This document shows positions 9,143-18,639 of a stretch of 64,000 nt of DNA, piece after piece. Numbering within the stretch: position 1 is the first letter of the stretch; each line of letters starts with the position of its first letter. The stretch comes from Phycisphaerales bacterium (GTDB lineage Bacteria; Planctomycetota; Phycisphaerae; Phycisphaerales; UBA1924). Below the pieces are notes generated by a model. The model was given only the letters and a program-made list of their open reading frames with translations, was not told the origin of the DNA and made no database searches. Made by a program: the position numbers and the translations under genes. The stretch covers positions 186,001 to 250,000 of the forward strand of contig JAJDDJ010000018.1 in the NCBI GenBank assembly GCA_029260395.1, in the 5' to 3' direction.

Positions 9143-9958
9143 TCAGCCCCCGGCGCTGACGGTCAGCGAAGCCGGCGGCGAAAAGTCAGGGAGCTCTTCA
9201 ACGTTCACCTCGACGAAGTCCGTCTTGATGATGTTGACCTGCCCTCGGAGCGTCTGTCGCTGCAAGGACACGAGCTTGACGCCCTCGTAATCAGTGTATT
9301 CGTCGTAGTTGAAGACGAGCTCGGTGGGCGTACCGCCCGTGCCGACGACCTGCGTTTTGCCGATGATGAGCTTCGATTCAAGACCAAAGAAGATCCGCTG
9401 CGAGAGCCCCACCCGCGTCTCGACATCCACCGCGAACACCGGGCGGTTGTCGAAGATCGTTCGCTCGGTTGTGCGCATGGATGTGTACTGCGTTTTGTAC
9501 GCCGCCTCTGCCTCGAAGACCGCATTGAACGCGAGGTCTTTGGCTTCGTCGGAGTCCGATTCGATGAGCCTTGTGCTGCCGTTCATCTCGATGCCCCACG
9601 CCGTGGTGCCATCGAACACGCGGACGATGGTGAATCGACCCGGGCTCTGCGCCGTGAAGCGGAGCAGGTTGGGCGCTGCCTGGGTGACAATAAGAATCTG
9701 GACCTCGCCCGCCGAGTTCTCGATCGTGCCGTATACCACGCGGTTGCGATGCTTGGCGATGGCCTCGCGTCCGCCGATCGCCACGACGTGCGCCTCGAAC
9801 AGGCTCTCGGCGGTGGGCAAGTCCGCCTGCGCGCTCGCCTCGGGCGCTACGCCCAACATGAGCGTCAGTGCGGCGACCAGACTCAGAACAGCCGGCGCGA
9901 GTGGCCGAGCCATACGGGACAGGCCGAACGAGAGGGTGAGGCTTGGCATGTGGGTCAT
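9143..9958 (-). CDS. Secreted protein, possibly LolA-like fold
   Basis: The frame stays open further upstream, but ATG 9958 is preceded by GGAGA at nine bases and gives a product of 271 residues with an export signal (MARPLAPAVLSLVAAL, then a hydrophobic stretch ending EASAQA). ATGs at 9949 and 9913 are alternatives. The mature part (AHVVAIGGREAIAKHRN, then LRFTAQSPGRFTIV and VFDGTTAWGI) resembles outer-membrane lipoprotein-sorting (LolA/LolB-like) domains often seen in secreted planctomycete proteins. That assignment is from pattern only. It ends five bases past nth, in convergent orientation. Confidence 0.6.
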   Translation of the reverse strand: MTHMPSLTLSFGLSRMARPLAPAVLSLVAALTLMLGVAPEASAQADLPTAESLFEAHVVAIGGREAIAKHRNRVVYGTIENSAGEVQILIVTQAAPNLLRFTAQSPGRFTIVRVFDGTTAWGIEMNGSTRLIESDSDEAKDLAFNAVFEAEAAYKTQYTSMRTTERTIFDNRPVFAVDVETRVGLSQRIFFGLESKLIIGKTQVVGTGGTPTELVFNYDEYTDYEGVKLVSLQRQTLRGQVNIIKTDFVEVNVEELPDFSPPASLTVSAGG

Positions 9959-10139
9959 CGCGGGCGGTCTCCAGTTTGGCACGTCGGGGGCGGTCCTGGG
10001 CTCAATGCGGAGATCGGCGCACTGCCCGCCCCGCAGGCCCGAGAGGGTTATCGGTGAGCGGGCAGCGGATCTTGACCGGACCCCGGCCTGCGAGCCTAGT
10101 TCGGCCTCGAACGGATCCGAACGGATCCAAATGTCCGAA

Positions 10140-10213
10140 TACACCCGTTGGGAGTCGAACCCAAAACCTCTGGCTTCGGAGGCCAGCGCTCTATCCAGTT
10201 GAGCTACGGGTGC
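10140..10213 (-). tRNA. tRNA-Arg (anticodon CCG)
   Basis: Read on the minus strand, the 74-base sequence folds into a standard cloverleaf: acceptor GCACCCG with CGGGTGT (first pair G-U), D arm GCTC/GAGC, anticodon stem CTGGC/GCCAG with loop CTCCGAA (anticodon CCG, reading CGG), and T arm TTGGG/CCCAA around TTCGACT. The discriminator is A. The 3' CCA is not encoded, so it must be added by a nucleotidyltransferase. Confidence 0.95.
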
Positions 10214-10337
10214 AGCCTGCCGGGAGTTCGCCCCGGACCAAGCACTCTACGATGCCTCGGACAACCGGGCAATCGCGGGCGCGTGCTCGGAGCCTCATTG
10301 TTGGATTCCACATCCGCTGCCCAGGTTTCACCCGCCG

Positions 10338-11627
10338 ATGCCCCCCATGCCCCCGTTGACGCCCCCCACTTTGCCAACGGCCCGCCCGGCTGCCTCGATG
10401 CGAGTGGTCCTCGGGCTCACGTTTGTCAACTCCCTGGGCACGGGCGCAGTGACCAACGGCGTGTTCTTCATCGCGAGCCAATCACTCGGATTTGGTCGCA
10501 ACCAGAACTTCCTGCTGGGCGCCGCGTTGGGCGCGACGTACATCACCGGGGCGCTGGCTGTCGGCCCGCTGCTGAGGCGGCTGATCACGCGGACTGAAGC
10601 CGTCACCCACCGGAGGGTCGTCGGGGCGCTGGCGGTGTTGCTTGGGCTGCTGTGCTTCCTTCCGTGGCTGGTAATCGGGGGCCAGCCGCCGGGCAGCTCG
10701 CGCGGAAGCTGGGCCCTGTGGGTATTCACCTTGGCCTACAGCCCGCTGACGGGCGCTTTATGGCCGATCATCGAAAGCTACCTCGCAGGCGGTAGGCGGG
10801 GCGAGACGCTGCGCAACGCGATCGGACGGTTCAACATCTGCTGGGCACTGGCGATCCCCGCAGCGTACTGGGGTATGGCACCGCTGCTCGAGCACCACTC
10901 ACTGCTGGTGCTCAATGGACTGGGTGTGTTTCACGTTCTGAGCCTCGCACTGGTCTGGTGGCTTCCCGCAACCCCCGCCCGGCATGTCGAGGACGACCAC
11001 GAGAAGGCCCCCGCGGTCTACCGGCCCTTGCTCGCCCTGTGCCGAGTGCTTCTGCCCATGAGCTACCTCATCTTCAGCGTGTGGACGCCCTACCAGCCGA
11101 CGGCCCTGGCCAAGCTGGGCGTGGCTGTCGTTTGGCAGACGCCCGTAGCCGCGACGTGGCACATCAGCCGGGCCGTGGTCTTCGGGCTTCTCGGCAGCCT
11201 GCAAGGCTGGCACGGCAAGTGGTGGCTGCCGCTGGCGGGGGCCGGGGCGCTGGTGCTTGGCCTGGTTGGTTCACTCGCAGCCCCAGCCGTCGGGGCCGAG
11301 CGCGGCGGACTGGTCCTACTCATTGGCTCGCTCGCGTGCTTCGGGTGCGGCATAGGGGCGATCTACGCCGCCGCGCTGTACTACGCCATGTCGGTCGGCG
11401 ACGCCGAGGTCGATGCGGGAGGCAAGCACGAGGCGCTCATCGGGATTGGATACACCCTGGGGCCAGCCTTGGGTCTGGCCGCGGGCTTGGCGGCCGATGC
11501 CAAGTGGTTTCCCTTGGAGAATGGCTTTGCCCCGCTGCTCATGGGATCGGTGCTGCTGGTATGCGTGGTGGTCGGGGTTTGGGCTGCCTGGTGGGTGCCG
11601 CGAACAGCTCGACAGAGCAGGTCCTAA
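10338..11627 (+). CDS. MFS-like multi-pass membrane transporter
   Basis: 429 residues with about twelve hydrophobic segments (for example FLLGAALGATYITGALAVG and the C-terminal LLMGSVLLVCVVVGVWAAWW), arranged as two halves of six around a charged central loop (HVEDDHEKAP), as in the major facilitator superfamily. The ATG at 10338 gives a proline-rich leader; the ATG at 10398 (MRVVLGLTF) gives a more natural N-terminus. No Shine-Dalgarno is clear for either. A TACGAT hexamer at 10248-10253 could be its -10. Substrate unknown. It is divergent from the tRNA gene. Confidence 0.65.
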   Translation: MPPMPPLTPPTLPTARPAASMRVVLGLTFVNSLGTGAVTNGVFFIASQSLGFGRNQNFLLGAALGATYITGALAVGPLLRRLITRTEAVTHRRVVGALAVLLGLLCFLPWLVIGGQPPGSSRGSWALWVFTLAYSPLTGALWPIIESYLAGGRRGETLRNAIGRFNICWALAIPAAYWGMAPLLEHHSLLVLNGLGVFHVLSLALVWWLPATPARHVEDDHEKAPAVYRPLLALCRVLLPMSYLIFSVWTPYQPTALAKLGVAVVWQTPVAATWHISRAVVFGLLGSLQGWHGKWWLPLAGAGALVLGLVGSLAAPAVGAERGGLVLLIGSLACFGCGIGAIYAAALYYAMSVGDAEVDAGGKHEALIGIGYTLGPALGLAAGLAADAKWFPLENGFAPLLMGSVLLVCVVVGVWAAWWVPRTARQSRS

Positions 11628-11932
11628 ATAGCTGACACAGCAGCTCTTTGCGATTGTTATGAGCGGGTTGGTCGTACTGCCGATCGGCCCAGCCCCCGCA
11701 ACCGGAAGGCCTTGGGTCTGATATGCCCTAGGGGCCCCACGTGGGGTTGAGAGCGTCCGCCTGCGGAGTCGATCAAAGCCGAGTCCGCCAAGTGCTCGCC
11801 GCCAAAGGTGGGGAAACGGCGAAGGCGTGGAACGGGGCCCGGCGGGCGGGCGTGTAAGCTAGACCCAATCTGATGACCGCTCGCTCGCATCCGGCGAGGG
11901 CGCTCACACGAAACTCATGCTGAGGAGCATTC
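11628..11932. other. Intergenic stretch with no recognisable gene
   Basis: About 300 bases between the transporter and the S41 protease. Possible short reading frames have no Shine-Dalgarno. The only feature I can support is the -10-like hexamer at 11855-11860. No known RNA signature was recognised. Confidence 0.5.
11855..11860 (+). promoter_or_regulatory. -10-like hexamer upstream of the S41 protease
   Basis: TAAGCT fits the TANNCT -10 pattern of this window. It would give a leader of about 65 bases before a gene that has a good Shine-Dalgarno. Confidence 0.3.
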
Positions 11933-14164
11933 ATGCGTTCGATTTCAAGGTGTGCCTCAGGCGTTGCGAAGGTGGTCACGGTTGCGATGCTGCTCGGGGC
12001 CTCGGCCTCTGGCGCGATCGCCCAATCGAGCAGCGACCTCTGGAGCGGGGCCAAGTCGGGTCAGTTCGCGTCAGCAGAGGCGATCTCGGCCGCGATCATC
12101 GGCGAGCCCACAGCGCCCATCACCGAGTTCCGCCGAACGCTCGACCAGCGCGAGACCGAGCGGGCCGAGCGTCTCATCGAGACGCGGCAGGAACTGCTCG
12201 AAGCGCTCAACCACGATCCGCTCACAGGTGTGCACCTGAGCGATGCGCTGCGAGCTGCGACTGAGCTGCAGATGCTGGGCGACAACCCGCAAGCGGCGCT
12301 GGCCGATGCGGATGTAGCGAGGGCCATTGGCCTGGCCGATGCGGAAGCGCGGGCCTCCGAGTCGCGCGGCGAAGCGGTCATCTCCGCCGAGCTGTTCTAC
12401 AGGCTCAACGCTCTCAACGAAGAATCCAACCGCTACGGGGCCGACGTTCGCCGCCTCAACTCCCGGCTCATGATGCTCAGGCTCTACGCCCCCGAGCGGT
12501 ACTGGGAGCTGCGCAACGAGCGGCGGACAGCCGAGGAGCTCGAACCGCTCCCGCCCTACAACGCCAAGGGCGACACGTTCCAAGAAAAGCTCGAAGGCAT
12601 CGACCGCTTCGTCGTCGCTCGCTCGGTTGTGCGCGCCGTCCAGCAGCACGTCGATAGCCCTTCGCCATCGGAACTTCTCGCGGCGGGCTTCCGCCAAGTC
12701 GGCACGCTGCTCGATGCCGACGAGGTCGTGAGCGAAGTCAGCGGCTCGCCCAGGTTCGACCGCCAGGCCCGCGCCGACTTCAAGCGGTTGTGCGAGGAGG
12801 CCGCCACGCAGTACGAGGCCGGCAGCCGCAGAGCGACGCTCCGTGACATCGCGCCGGCCGTCCGTGAGCTGCTGGAATACAACGAAAAAACGATGAGCCT
12901 GCCCGAGGAGCCGCTGCTCCACGAATTCGGAGATGGGGCGATGTCCGCGCTCGACGACTACTCCCAGATCATCTGGCCTTCTGAGGTGGACCGGTTCCGA
13001 AGGATGACCAGCGGGCAGTTCGTTGGCATCGGTGTCCAGATATCGCTGGACGCTATGAGCCAGTTGCAGGTCGTCACGCCGCTGGCCGGAACCCCCGCGC
13101 AGCGGGCTGGACTACGCGCCAACGACGTGATCTCGAAGGTTGACGGTGAGCCCACGCTCGGTTTCAGCCTCGATCAGGCGGTCGACATCATTACCGGGCC
13201 TAAAGGCACGCCGGTGATGCTGACCATCGAGCGGCCGATCACCAAAGAGAGCGAAGAAGATGCCATCAAGGTCTTTGATGTGGAACTGATCCGCGATGTC
13301 ATCGCGCTCAAGAGCGTGCTCGGGTGGAAGCGGACCGGCCCGGGCGACGACGACTGGAACTGGTTCATCGACAAGGACTCGGGCATCGGGTACATCCGGC
13401 TGAGCCAGTTCCAGAACGGCTCAACGCGCGACCTCCGCAAAGCCGTGCGCGCGATGCAGAACCAGGGCCTCAACGGCGTGATCCTCGACCTGCGCTTCAA
13501 CCCGGGCGGCTTGCTCGATGAAGCCGTCGGCATCGTCGGCCAGTTTGTCAGCGAGCAGCCGGTCGTCTCGATCGAAGGTGCCGATGGCCGCGTGCTGGGC
13601 GTCGAGCGAACGGGCGCTGGGCTGGCTCCGCTCGCGGGCACGCCCACGGTGGTGCTCATCAACGAGGGCGCTGCATCGGCGAGCGAGATCGTCTCGGGCG
13701 CGCTGCAGGACTACGCAGCCAAGAACCTTGTGGACGTGGTCGTCGTCGGCCAGCGGAGCTTCGGCAAGGGCAGCGTGCAGAACGTGTGGGAGATGCCAGC
13801 ACCCAAGCCCACCCTCATCAAGCTCACCACCCAGTACTACCGCCTGCCCAGCGGCCGGCTCATCCACCGCGATCGCCACCCCGACCAGCCGCTCAAGGGC
13901 GTCAAGCCCGACCTCACGGTTTCGATGCTGCCTGAGCAGATCACCGAATCTGCCCGCATCCGCCGGGACGCCGATGTGATGACCCTCGACGAGTTCGGAA
14001 AGCCCCTCGACCCCGAGTCGGCGGTGGACCCGGACACCCTGATCGCCGATGGGATCGATGTGCAACTGCACACCGCCCTGCTGCTGCTCCAGAGCCGTGC
14101 GGGCCGCATCGGCAAGGTCGCGATCTCTCCGATGCAGGCCGAGCCGATGCAGGCGGTCCCCTGA
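11933..14164 (+). CDS. S41 C-terminal processing protease (CtpA/Tsp-like)
   Basis: A periplasmic serine protease of 743 residues, starting at an ATG preceded by GAGGAG and opening with a signal peptide (VAMLLGASASGAIAQ). A helical N-terminal region of about 330 residues leads to a PDZ domain (FVGIGVQI, then VTPLAGTPAQRAGLRANDVI) and the S41 core (GIGYIRLSQF, then VILDLRFNPGGLLDEAV). The catalytic pair is Ser582 in GAASASEIV and Lys612 in FGKGSVQ. Five extra residues lie between them compared with the usual spacing of 25. It likely trims envelope proteins. The long N-terminus exceeds that of typical Ctp proteases. Confidence 0.9.
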   Translation: MRSISRCASGVAKVVTVAMLLGASASGAIAQSSSDLWSGAKSGQFASAEAISAAIIGEPTAPITEFRRTLDQRETERAERLIETRQELLEALNHDPLTGVHLSDALRAATELQMLGDNPQAALADADVARAIGLADAEARASESRGEAVISAELFYRLNALNEESNRYGADVRRLNSRLMMLRLYAPERYWELRNERRTAEELEPLPPYNAKGDTFQEKLEGIDRFVVARSVVRAVQQHVDSPSPSELLAAGFRQVGTLLDADEVVSEVSGSPRFDRQARADFKRLCEEAATQYEAGSRRATLRDIAPAVRELLEYNEKTMSLPEEPLLHEFGDGAMSALDDYSQIIWPSEVDRFRRMTSGQFVGIGVQISLDAMSQLQVVTPLAGTPAQRAGLRANDVISKVDGEPTLGFSLDQAVDIITGPKGTPVMLTIERPITKESEEDAIKVFDVELIRDVIALKSVLGWKRTGPGDDDWNWFIDKDSGIGYIRLSQFQNGSTRDLRKAVRAMQNQGLNGVILDLRFNPGGLLDEAVGIVGQFVSEQPVVSIEGADGRVLGVERTGAGLAPLAGTPTVVLINEGAASASEIVSGALQDYAAKNLVDVVVVGQRSFGKGSVQNVWEMPAPKPTLIKLTTQYYRLPSGRLIHRDRHPDQPLKGVKPDLTVSMLPEQITESARIRRDADVMTLDEFGKPLDPESAVDPDTLIADGIDVQLHTALLLLQSRAGRIGKVAISPMQAEPMQAVP

Positions 14165-14258
14165 TCGGCGGGCAGCTGATGGGCAGGGCCCGATAAGCCC
14201 GGTTGACAGGTGCTGTGTTCGCCCGGAAAGCAGGTTCCCAATCAGGGGTCCGAGCCCC

Positions 14259-14264
14259 TACACT
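14259..14264 (+). promoter_or_regulatory. -10-like hexamer upstream of the pdh cluster
   Basis: TACACT, identical to the hexamer before valS, lies about 70 bases upstream of pdhA. It is a candidate -10 for the pyruvate dehydrogenase transcript. Confidence 0.35.
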
Positions 14265-14332
14265 GGCGAAGAATCGATCGAGCGCCCGGGGTCCTGCTGG
14301 CCCCGGGGCTGTTCGTCTGTCGAGGGCCCAAG

Positions 14333-15415
14333 ATGACCGATGTGAGCGCAGGCCGCGAGCGATTGACCGACCAGCTTTCTGACGATGTCCTCGTCAGCTG
14401 GCTGTACGACATGCAGCTGATCCGCGAGTTCGAGACCCGAACCGCCCAGGCCTATCAGCAGGCCAAGATCGGTGGGTTCTGCCACGTCTACACGGGCCAG
14501 GAAGCCTGTTGCGTGGGCACCATCGCAGCTATGGAGCACGACGACCCGATCGTCACCGCCTACCGCGATCACGGCCACGCGCTGGCGCGAGGCATGACGC
14601 CCGAGGCGTGCATGGCCGAGATGTTCGGCAAGATCACAGGCTGCGCCAAGGGCAAGGGCGGGTCGATGCACATGTTCGACAAGCCCAACCACCTCTACGG
14701 CGGGCACGGCATCGTCGGCGCGCAAACACCGCTCGGCACGGGCCTCGCATTCGCCGCCCGCTACCAGTGGGAAGTCATGGGCGAGGGCTCCAAGAAGGTC
14801 GCGCTCGCGTACCTCGGTGATGGTGCGCTCAACCAGGGCTCGTTCCACGAGGCGCAGAATCTCGCGGGCCTGCTCAACCTGCCCGTGATCTACATCGTCG
14901 AGAACAACGGCTACTCGATGGGCACCTCGATCGAGCGCGGCACCACGATGGCCGACAACCTCGTGCTCAAGGCCAAGGGCTACGGCATCAAGGGGCTGCA
15001 GATCGACGGGTTCGACATTCTCAACGTCTACAACCAGTTCAAGCCACTCGTCGATGAGTGCCGCGACCTGCAAAGGCCGGGCTTTGTCGATCTCAAGACC
15101 TACCGGTACCAGGGCCACTCGATGTCGGACCCGCAGAAGTACCGCTCGAAGGACGAGGTCGAGGAGTGGAAGAGCAAGGACTCGATCGCGGCCCTGCTCA
15201 GCCACCTCATGAGCGAACGCTCAGCGGTGACCGAAGCCGATTGGAAGACGATGCAGAAAGACATCCGCGACCGCGTGAAGAAGTCGGTGGACTTCGCCGA
15301 GTCGTCGCCCGACCCGGAGATGAGCGAACTGACGACGGATGTGTACGCGAACCCGCAGCCGAACCTGAGCCCGACCGAGGACTATCGGCATGGGGTGAGG
15401 AACCCGCTGCTCTGA
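14333..15415 (+). CDS. pdhA: Pyruvate dehydrogenase E1 component, alpha subunit
   Basis: The thiamine-diphosphate-binding half of the decarboxylase that opens the pyruvate dehydrogenase complex. 360 residues from ATG 14333; the frame extends upstream but that part is not conserved. The TPP motif runs from GDGALNQG near residue 162 to VENN near 193. The phosphorylation-loop equivalents YRYQGHSMSD and YRDHGHALARG are present. It is followed after 79 bases by pdhB, so this is a two-subunit E1 of the alpha2-beta2 type rather than the fused AceE type. Confidence 0.95.
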   Translation: MTDVSAGRERLTDQLSDDVLVSWLYDMQLIREFETRTAQAYQQAKIGGFCHVYTGQEACCVGTIAAMEHDDPIVTAYRDHGHALARGMTPEACMAEMFGKITGCAKGKGGSMHMFDKPNHLYGGHGIVGAQTPLGTGLAFAARYQWEVMGEGSKKVALAYLGDGALNQGSFHEAQNLAGLLNLPVIYIVENNGYSMGTSIERGTTMADNLVLKAKGYGIKGLQIDGFDILNVYNQFKPLVDECRDLQRPGFVDLKTYRYQGHSMSDPQKYRSKDEVEEWKSKDSIAALLSHLMSERSAVTEADWKTMQKDIRDRVKKSVDFAESSPDPEMSELTTDVYANPQPNLSPTEDYRHGVRNPLL

Positions 15416-15494
15416 GTTCGCTGTCTCTTCTCATCGAGTTGCTTCAATACATCCGAGCGCTAATGGGGCTCGTCCACAGAACAGTGAGAACTAC

Positions 15495-16574
15495 ATGACC
15501 ACACTCTCCCCCATCGAAACCAAGATCCATCCCGCGCTCGGCGAGTGGGAGCTCCCCACGTTCCTCCCCGAGGACCAGCTGCCATCGCGTGAGGGTGACC
15601 GCGTCATCCAGTTCCGCGAGGCGCTCCGCGAAGCGATGAGCGAGGAGATGCGCCGCGACAAGCGCGTCATGCTGATGGGTGAAGAGGTCGCCCAGTACAA
15701 CGGCGCGTACAAGATCAGCCAGGGCATGCTCGATGAGTTCGGCCCCAAACGCGTCATCGACACGCCGATCAGCGAGAACGGCTTTGCCGGCATGGCGATC
15801 GGCGCCGCGATGTACGGCCTCCGTCCGATCGTCGAGTTCATGAGCTGGTCGTTCAGCCTGGTCGCGGCCGACCCGATCCTGAACAACGCGCCCAAGATGC
15901 TGTACATGTCGGGCGGCCAATGGGGCTGCCCGATTGTGTTCCGCGGCAACGACGGCGCGGGCGGCCAGCTCGGCAGCACGCACTCGTGGTGCGTCGAGGG
16001 CCTCTTCGCCAACGTGCCGGGCATGAAGATGGTCATCCCGTCCAACCCGTACGACGCCAAAGGCCTGCTCAAGACCGCGATCACCGACCCCGACCCGGTG
16101 TTCTTCCTCGAGTCAGAGCGCATGCTCGGCGACAAAGCCCATGTGCCGGACGAGGAATACTACATCCCCTTCGGACGCGCCCGGCTGGCGCGCGCAGGCG
16201 ATGCTTGCACGCTGCTGAGCTGGGGCCGGCCCGTTCACTTCTGCATGGAAGCCGCCGAGGCGCTCGCGGCTGACGGCATCGAGGTCGATGTGCTGGACAT
16301 GCGCACGATCAGGCCTCTCGACATCGATTCGGTCATCGAGAGCGTCAAGAAGACCAGCCGTGTGGTGGTGGTGGATCAGTCGTGGCCGTTCGCTTCGATT
16401 GCGAGCGAGGTCATCACGCAGATCGTCGAGCGCGCGTTCGATTTCCTCGACCACCAGCCAAAGCGGGTGAACACAGTGGACGTGCCCACGCCTTACAACA
16501 AGCACCTTGAGCACGCGTACCTGCCCAACGCCGATCGCATCGCCGAGGCTGTTCGGTCGGTCGTGAACGCCTGA
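15495..16574 (+). CDS. pdhB: Pyruvate dehydrogenase E1 component, beta subunit
   Basis: Forms the E1 heterotetramer with PdhA. 359 residues with family blocks FREALREAMSEEM, VMLMGEEVAQYNGAYK and PISENGFAGMAIGAA, and the C-terminal transketolase domain (VDVLDMRTIRPLD). An N-terminal extension of about 30 residues precedes the conserved part. It lies between pdhA and an FMN reductase gene on the same strand, 28 bases before the latter. Confidence 0.95.
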   Translation: MTTLSPIETKIHPALGEWELPTFLPEDQLPSREGDRVIQFREALREAMSEEMRRDKRVMLMGEEVAQYNGAYKISQGMLDEFGPKRVIDTPISENGFAGMAIGAAMYGLRPIVEFMSWSFSLVAADPILNNAPKMLYMSGGQWGCPIVFRGNDGAGGQLGSTHSWCVEGLFANVPGMKMVIPSNPYDAKGLLKTAITDPDPVFFLESERMLGDKAHVPDEEYYIPFGRARLARAGDACTLLSWGRPVHFCMEAAEALAADGIEVDVLDMRTIRPLDIDSVIESVKKTSRVVVVDQSWPFASIASEVITQIVERAFDFLDHQPKRVNTVDVPTPYNKHLEHAYLPNADRIAEAVRSVVNA

Positions 16575-16602
16575 TTCCCAAAAGCCCGAGCACGGAAGCC
16601 AT

Positions 16603-17202
16603 ATGACAACGACCCAGCCGAACATTCTCGCGTTCACCGGCTCGCTCCGCAAAGAGTCGCACAACCGCCGCCTGCTCAAGATCGGCATCGATCGCCTGCG
16701 CGGGCTGGGTGCATCGGTCACAGAAATCGAGCTGCGTGATCTGAACCTGCCGCTGTTCGATGAAGACATGGAAGCCGCGCAAACCGCCAGCGGCGCACCG
16801 CCCCACCCGGGCGTGGCCAAGCTGCAAGAGCTGATGCTGAGCCACAACGCGCTGCTGCTCTCGTGCCCCGAATACAACAGCTCGATCACGCCAGCGCTCA
16901 AGAACGCCATCGACTGGTGTTCGCGCCGCGTCGATGAGCACGGCCCGATGGCCTGCTACCGCGGCAAGGTCGCGGGGCTGATGGCCGCTTCGCCCGGCGC
17001 ACTAGGCGGCATTCGCGGGCTGCCGGAGGTTCGGCGGATCCTGTCCAACATCGGGGTGACCGTGGTGCCGGGCGACTACGCCTGCGGCAGCGTCCACGAG
17101 TGCATTCCAGCGGGTAGCGAACCGACCGACGCGGTGGTCGCCGGTGTGAGCCGGCTTTGCGGCAACCTGTTCCACGCGGCGTCCGCGTTGCAGATCCGCT
17201 AG
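16603..17202 (+). CDS. NAD(P)H-dependent FMN reductase family protein
   Basis: 199 residues with a flavodoxin-like fold of the ChrR/azoreductase type: the phosphate loop GSLRKESHNRRLL at the N-terminus, LPLFDEDME, then the signature SCPEYNSSITPALKNAIDW near 90. It probably reduces quinones, chromate-like oxidants or nitro compounds with flavin. Sitting between the E1 and E2 genes it may protect or tune the redox state of the complex, but that is inference from position alone. Confidence 0.85.
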   Translation: MTTTQPNILAFTGSLRKESHNRRLLKIGIDRLRGLGASVTEIELRDLNLPLFDEDMEAAQTASGAPPHPGVAKLQELMLSHNALLLSCPEYNSSITPALKNAIDWCSRRVDEHGPMACYRGKVAGLMAASPGALGGIRGLPEVRRILSNIGVTVVPGDYACGSVHECIPAGSEPTDAVVAGVSRLCGNLFHAASALQIR

Positions 17203-17277
17203 AAGTTGTAAGATATATGTGCGTGGGCTCGCTGCCCGCGCTCACTGTTCCGGGCTCGACGATTGCGAAGGTGAACC

Positions 17278-18630
17278 ATGCCGATCGAACTCACCATGCC
17301 GAGGCTGTCCGACACGATGGAGCAGGGCACCGTCGTCAAATGGAACGTCAAAGAGGGCGACACCGTCGCCAGCGGCGATGTCGTAGCCGATGTCGAGACC
17401 GACAAGGCGACGATGGAACTCCAGGTCTTCGATGACGGCACCATCGCCAAGCTCGCCATCGCAGAGGGCACGCAAGTCGCCGTCGGCACCGTGATCGCCA
17501 TCATCGCTGAGGAAGGCGAGGACGTGGCGACCGCCGCGAAGGCCGCGGGCGCCGAATCAGGCTCAGCAGCCAGCAAGGCCGAGGGCGGCAGCGACACCTC
17601 GAACGCTTCTGCAGGCTCGACCGCAACCGCCACCGCTGCCAACGGTTCAGCGCCCCCACCAGCACAGAACGGATCGGCGAACAGCGGTCCCCAGGGCACT
17701 GGCTCGGCTGCAAACGAGACCAACCGCATCTTTGCCTCGCCCCTGGCGCGAAAGATCGCCGCCGAGAAGGGCATCGACCTCGCGGGCATCAACGGCTCAG
17801 GCCCGAGCGGCAGAATCGTTCGCAAGGATGTCGAGAGCGCTTCGCCCCAAGCCGCACCGTCGGCCCAGCGGAGCGCAGCACCCCTCATGGCCTCGGCTCC
17901 CAGCGAACTGGTCAGCAAGAACGTCCCGCTCAACAACATGCGTGGCACCATCGCACGCAGGCTCGTCGAATCCAAGCAGACCATCCCCCACTACCAGGTC
18001 ACGGTCTCGGTTCGCCTCGATGCGCTCATGACGCTGCGCGAGGAACTCAACGAACAGCTCGCGGAGCAGGGCGTCAAACTCAGCGTCAACGACTTCCTCG
18101 TCCGCGCCTGCGGCGTGGCGATGCACCAACACCCCTTCGTCAACAGCTCATGGAACCCGCAGGGACCTTCCATAGATCTGCACGCAAGCGTCAACATCGG
18201 CGTCGCCGTGGCGCTGCCCGAAGAACGCGGAGGCGGACTGGTTGTCGCTACCATCCGCGACGCCGACCGTGTTGGCCTTCGACAGATCTCGTCCGAAACC
18301 AAACGCCTCGCCAAGAAGGCCCGCGACAAGGGCCTCAGCATCGAGGAGATGAGCGACTCCACGTTCACCATCTCTAACCTTGGGATGTTCGGCGTGGACC
18401 ACTTCACCGCGATCATCAACCCGCCCAACGCCGCCATTCTCGCGGTGGGCCGCGCGATCGAGAAACCCTTCATCGAGTACGACGAAGACGGCGAACCCGT
18501 GCTGGTCGTTGGCCACGAGATGTCAATGACCATGTCGAGCGACCATCGCATCGTCGACGGCGCGATGGCCGCCCAGTACCTGACCACCGTCAAAGACCTG
18601 CTCGAAAAACCCGCTGCCCTGCTGGTGTAA
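17278..18630 (+). CDS. pdhC: Dihydrolipoamide acetyltransferase (E2 of pyruvate dehydrogenase)
   Basis: Core acyltransferase of the complex. 450 residues: one lipoyl domain with the modified lysine at Lys43 in VETDKATMEL, a long Ala/Gly/Ser/Thr-rich linker, the peripheral subunit-binding domain (ASPLARKIAAEKGIDL, from about 152), and the catalytic domain ending with DHRIVDGAMAA at 422. His423 is the expected active-site residue. The start follows GAAGG. No dihydrolipoamide dehydrogenase (E3) is in the window, so E3 must be supplied elsewhere. Confidence 0.95.
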   Translation: MPIELTMPRLSDTMEQGTVVKWNVKEGDTVASGDVVADVETDKATMELQVFDDGTIAKLAIAEGTQVAVGTVIAIIAEEGEDVATAAKAAGAESGSAASKAEGGSDTSNASAGSTATATAANGSAPPPAQNGSANSGPQGTGSAANETNRIFASPLARKIAAEKGIDLAGINGSGPSGRIVRKDVESASPQAAPSAQRSAAPLMASAPSELVSKNVPLNNMRGTIARRLVESKQTIPHYQVTVSVRLDALMTLREELNEQLAEQGVKLSVNDFLVRACGVAMHQHPFVNSSWNPQGPSIDLHASVNIGVAVALPEERGGGLVVATIRDADRVGLRQISSETKRLAKKARDKGLSIEEMSDSTFTISNLGMFGVDHFTAIINPPNAAILAVGRAIEKPFIEYDEDGEPVLVVGHEMSMTMSSDHRIVDGAMAAQYLTTVKDLLEKPAALLV

Positions 18631-18633
18631 GCT
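18628..18633 (+). promoter_or_regulatory. -10-like hexamer, possible leaderless promoter
   Basis: TAAGCT, which includes the pdhC stop codon, lies six bases before the next ATG with no Shine-Dalgarno. It may give a separate leaderless transcript for the membrane protein. Confidence 0.35.
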
Positions 18634-18639
18634 CATCGC

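Noticed and set aside
11688-11760. Possible structured RNA (SRP-like GGAAGG motif)
   Set aside because: The flanking bases do not form the SRP helix or match any RNA family I can recognise.
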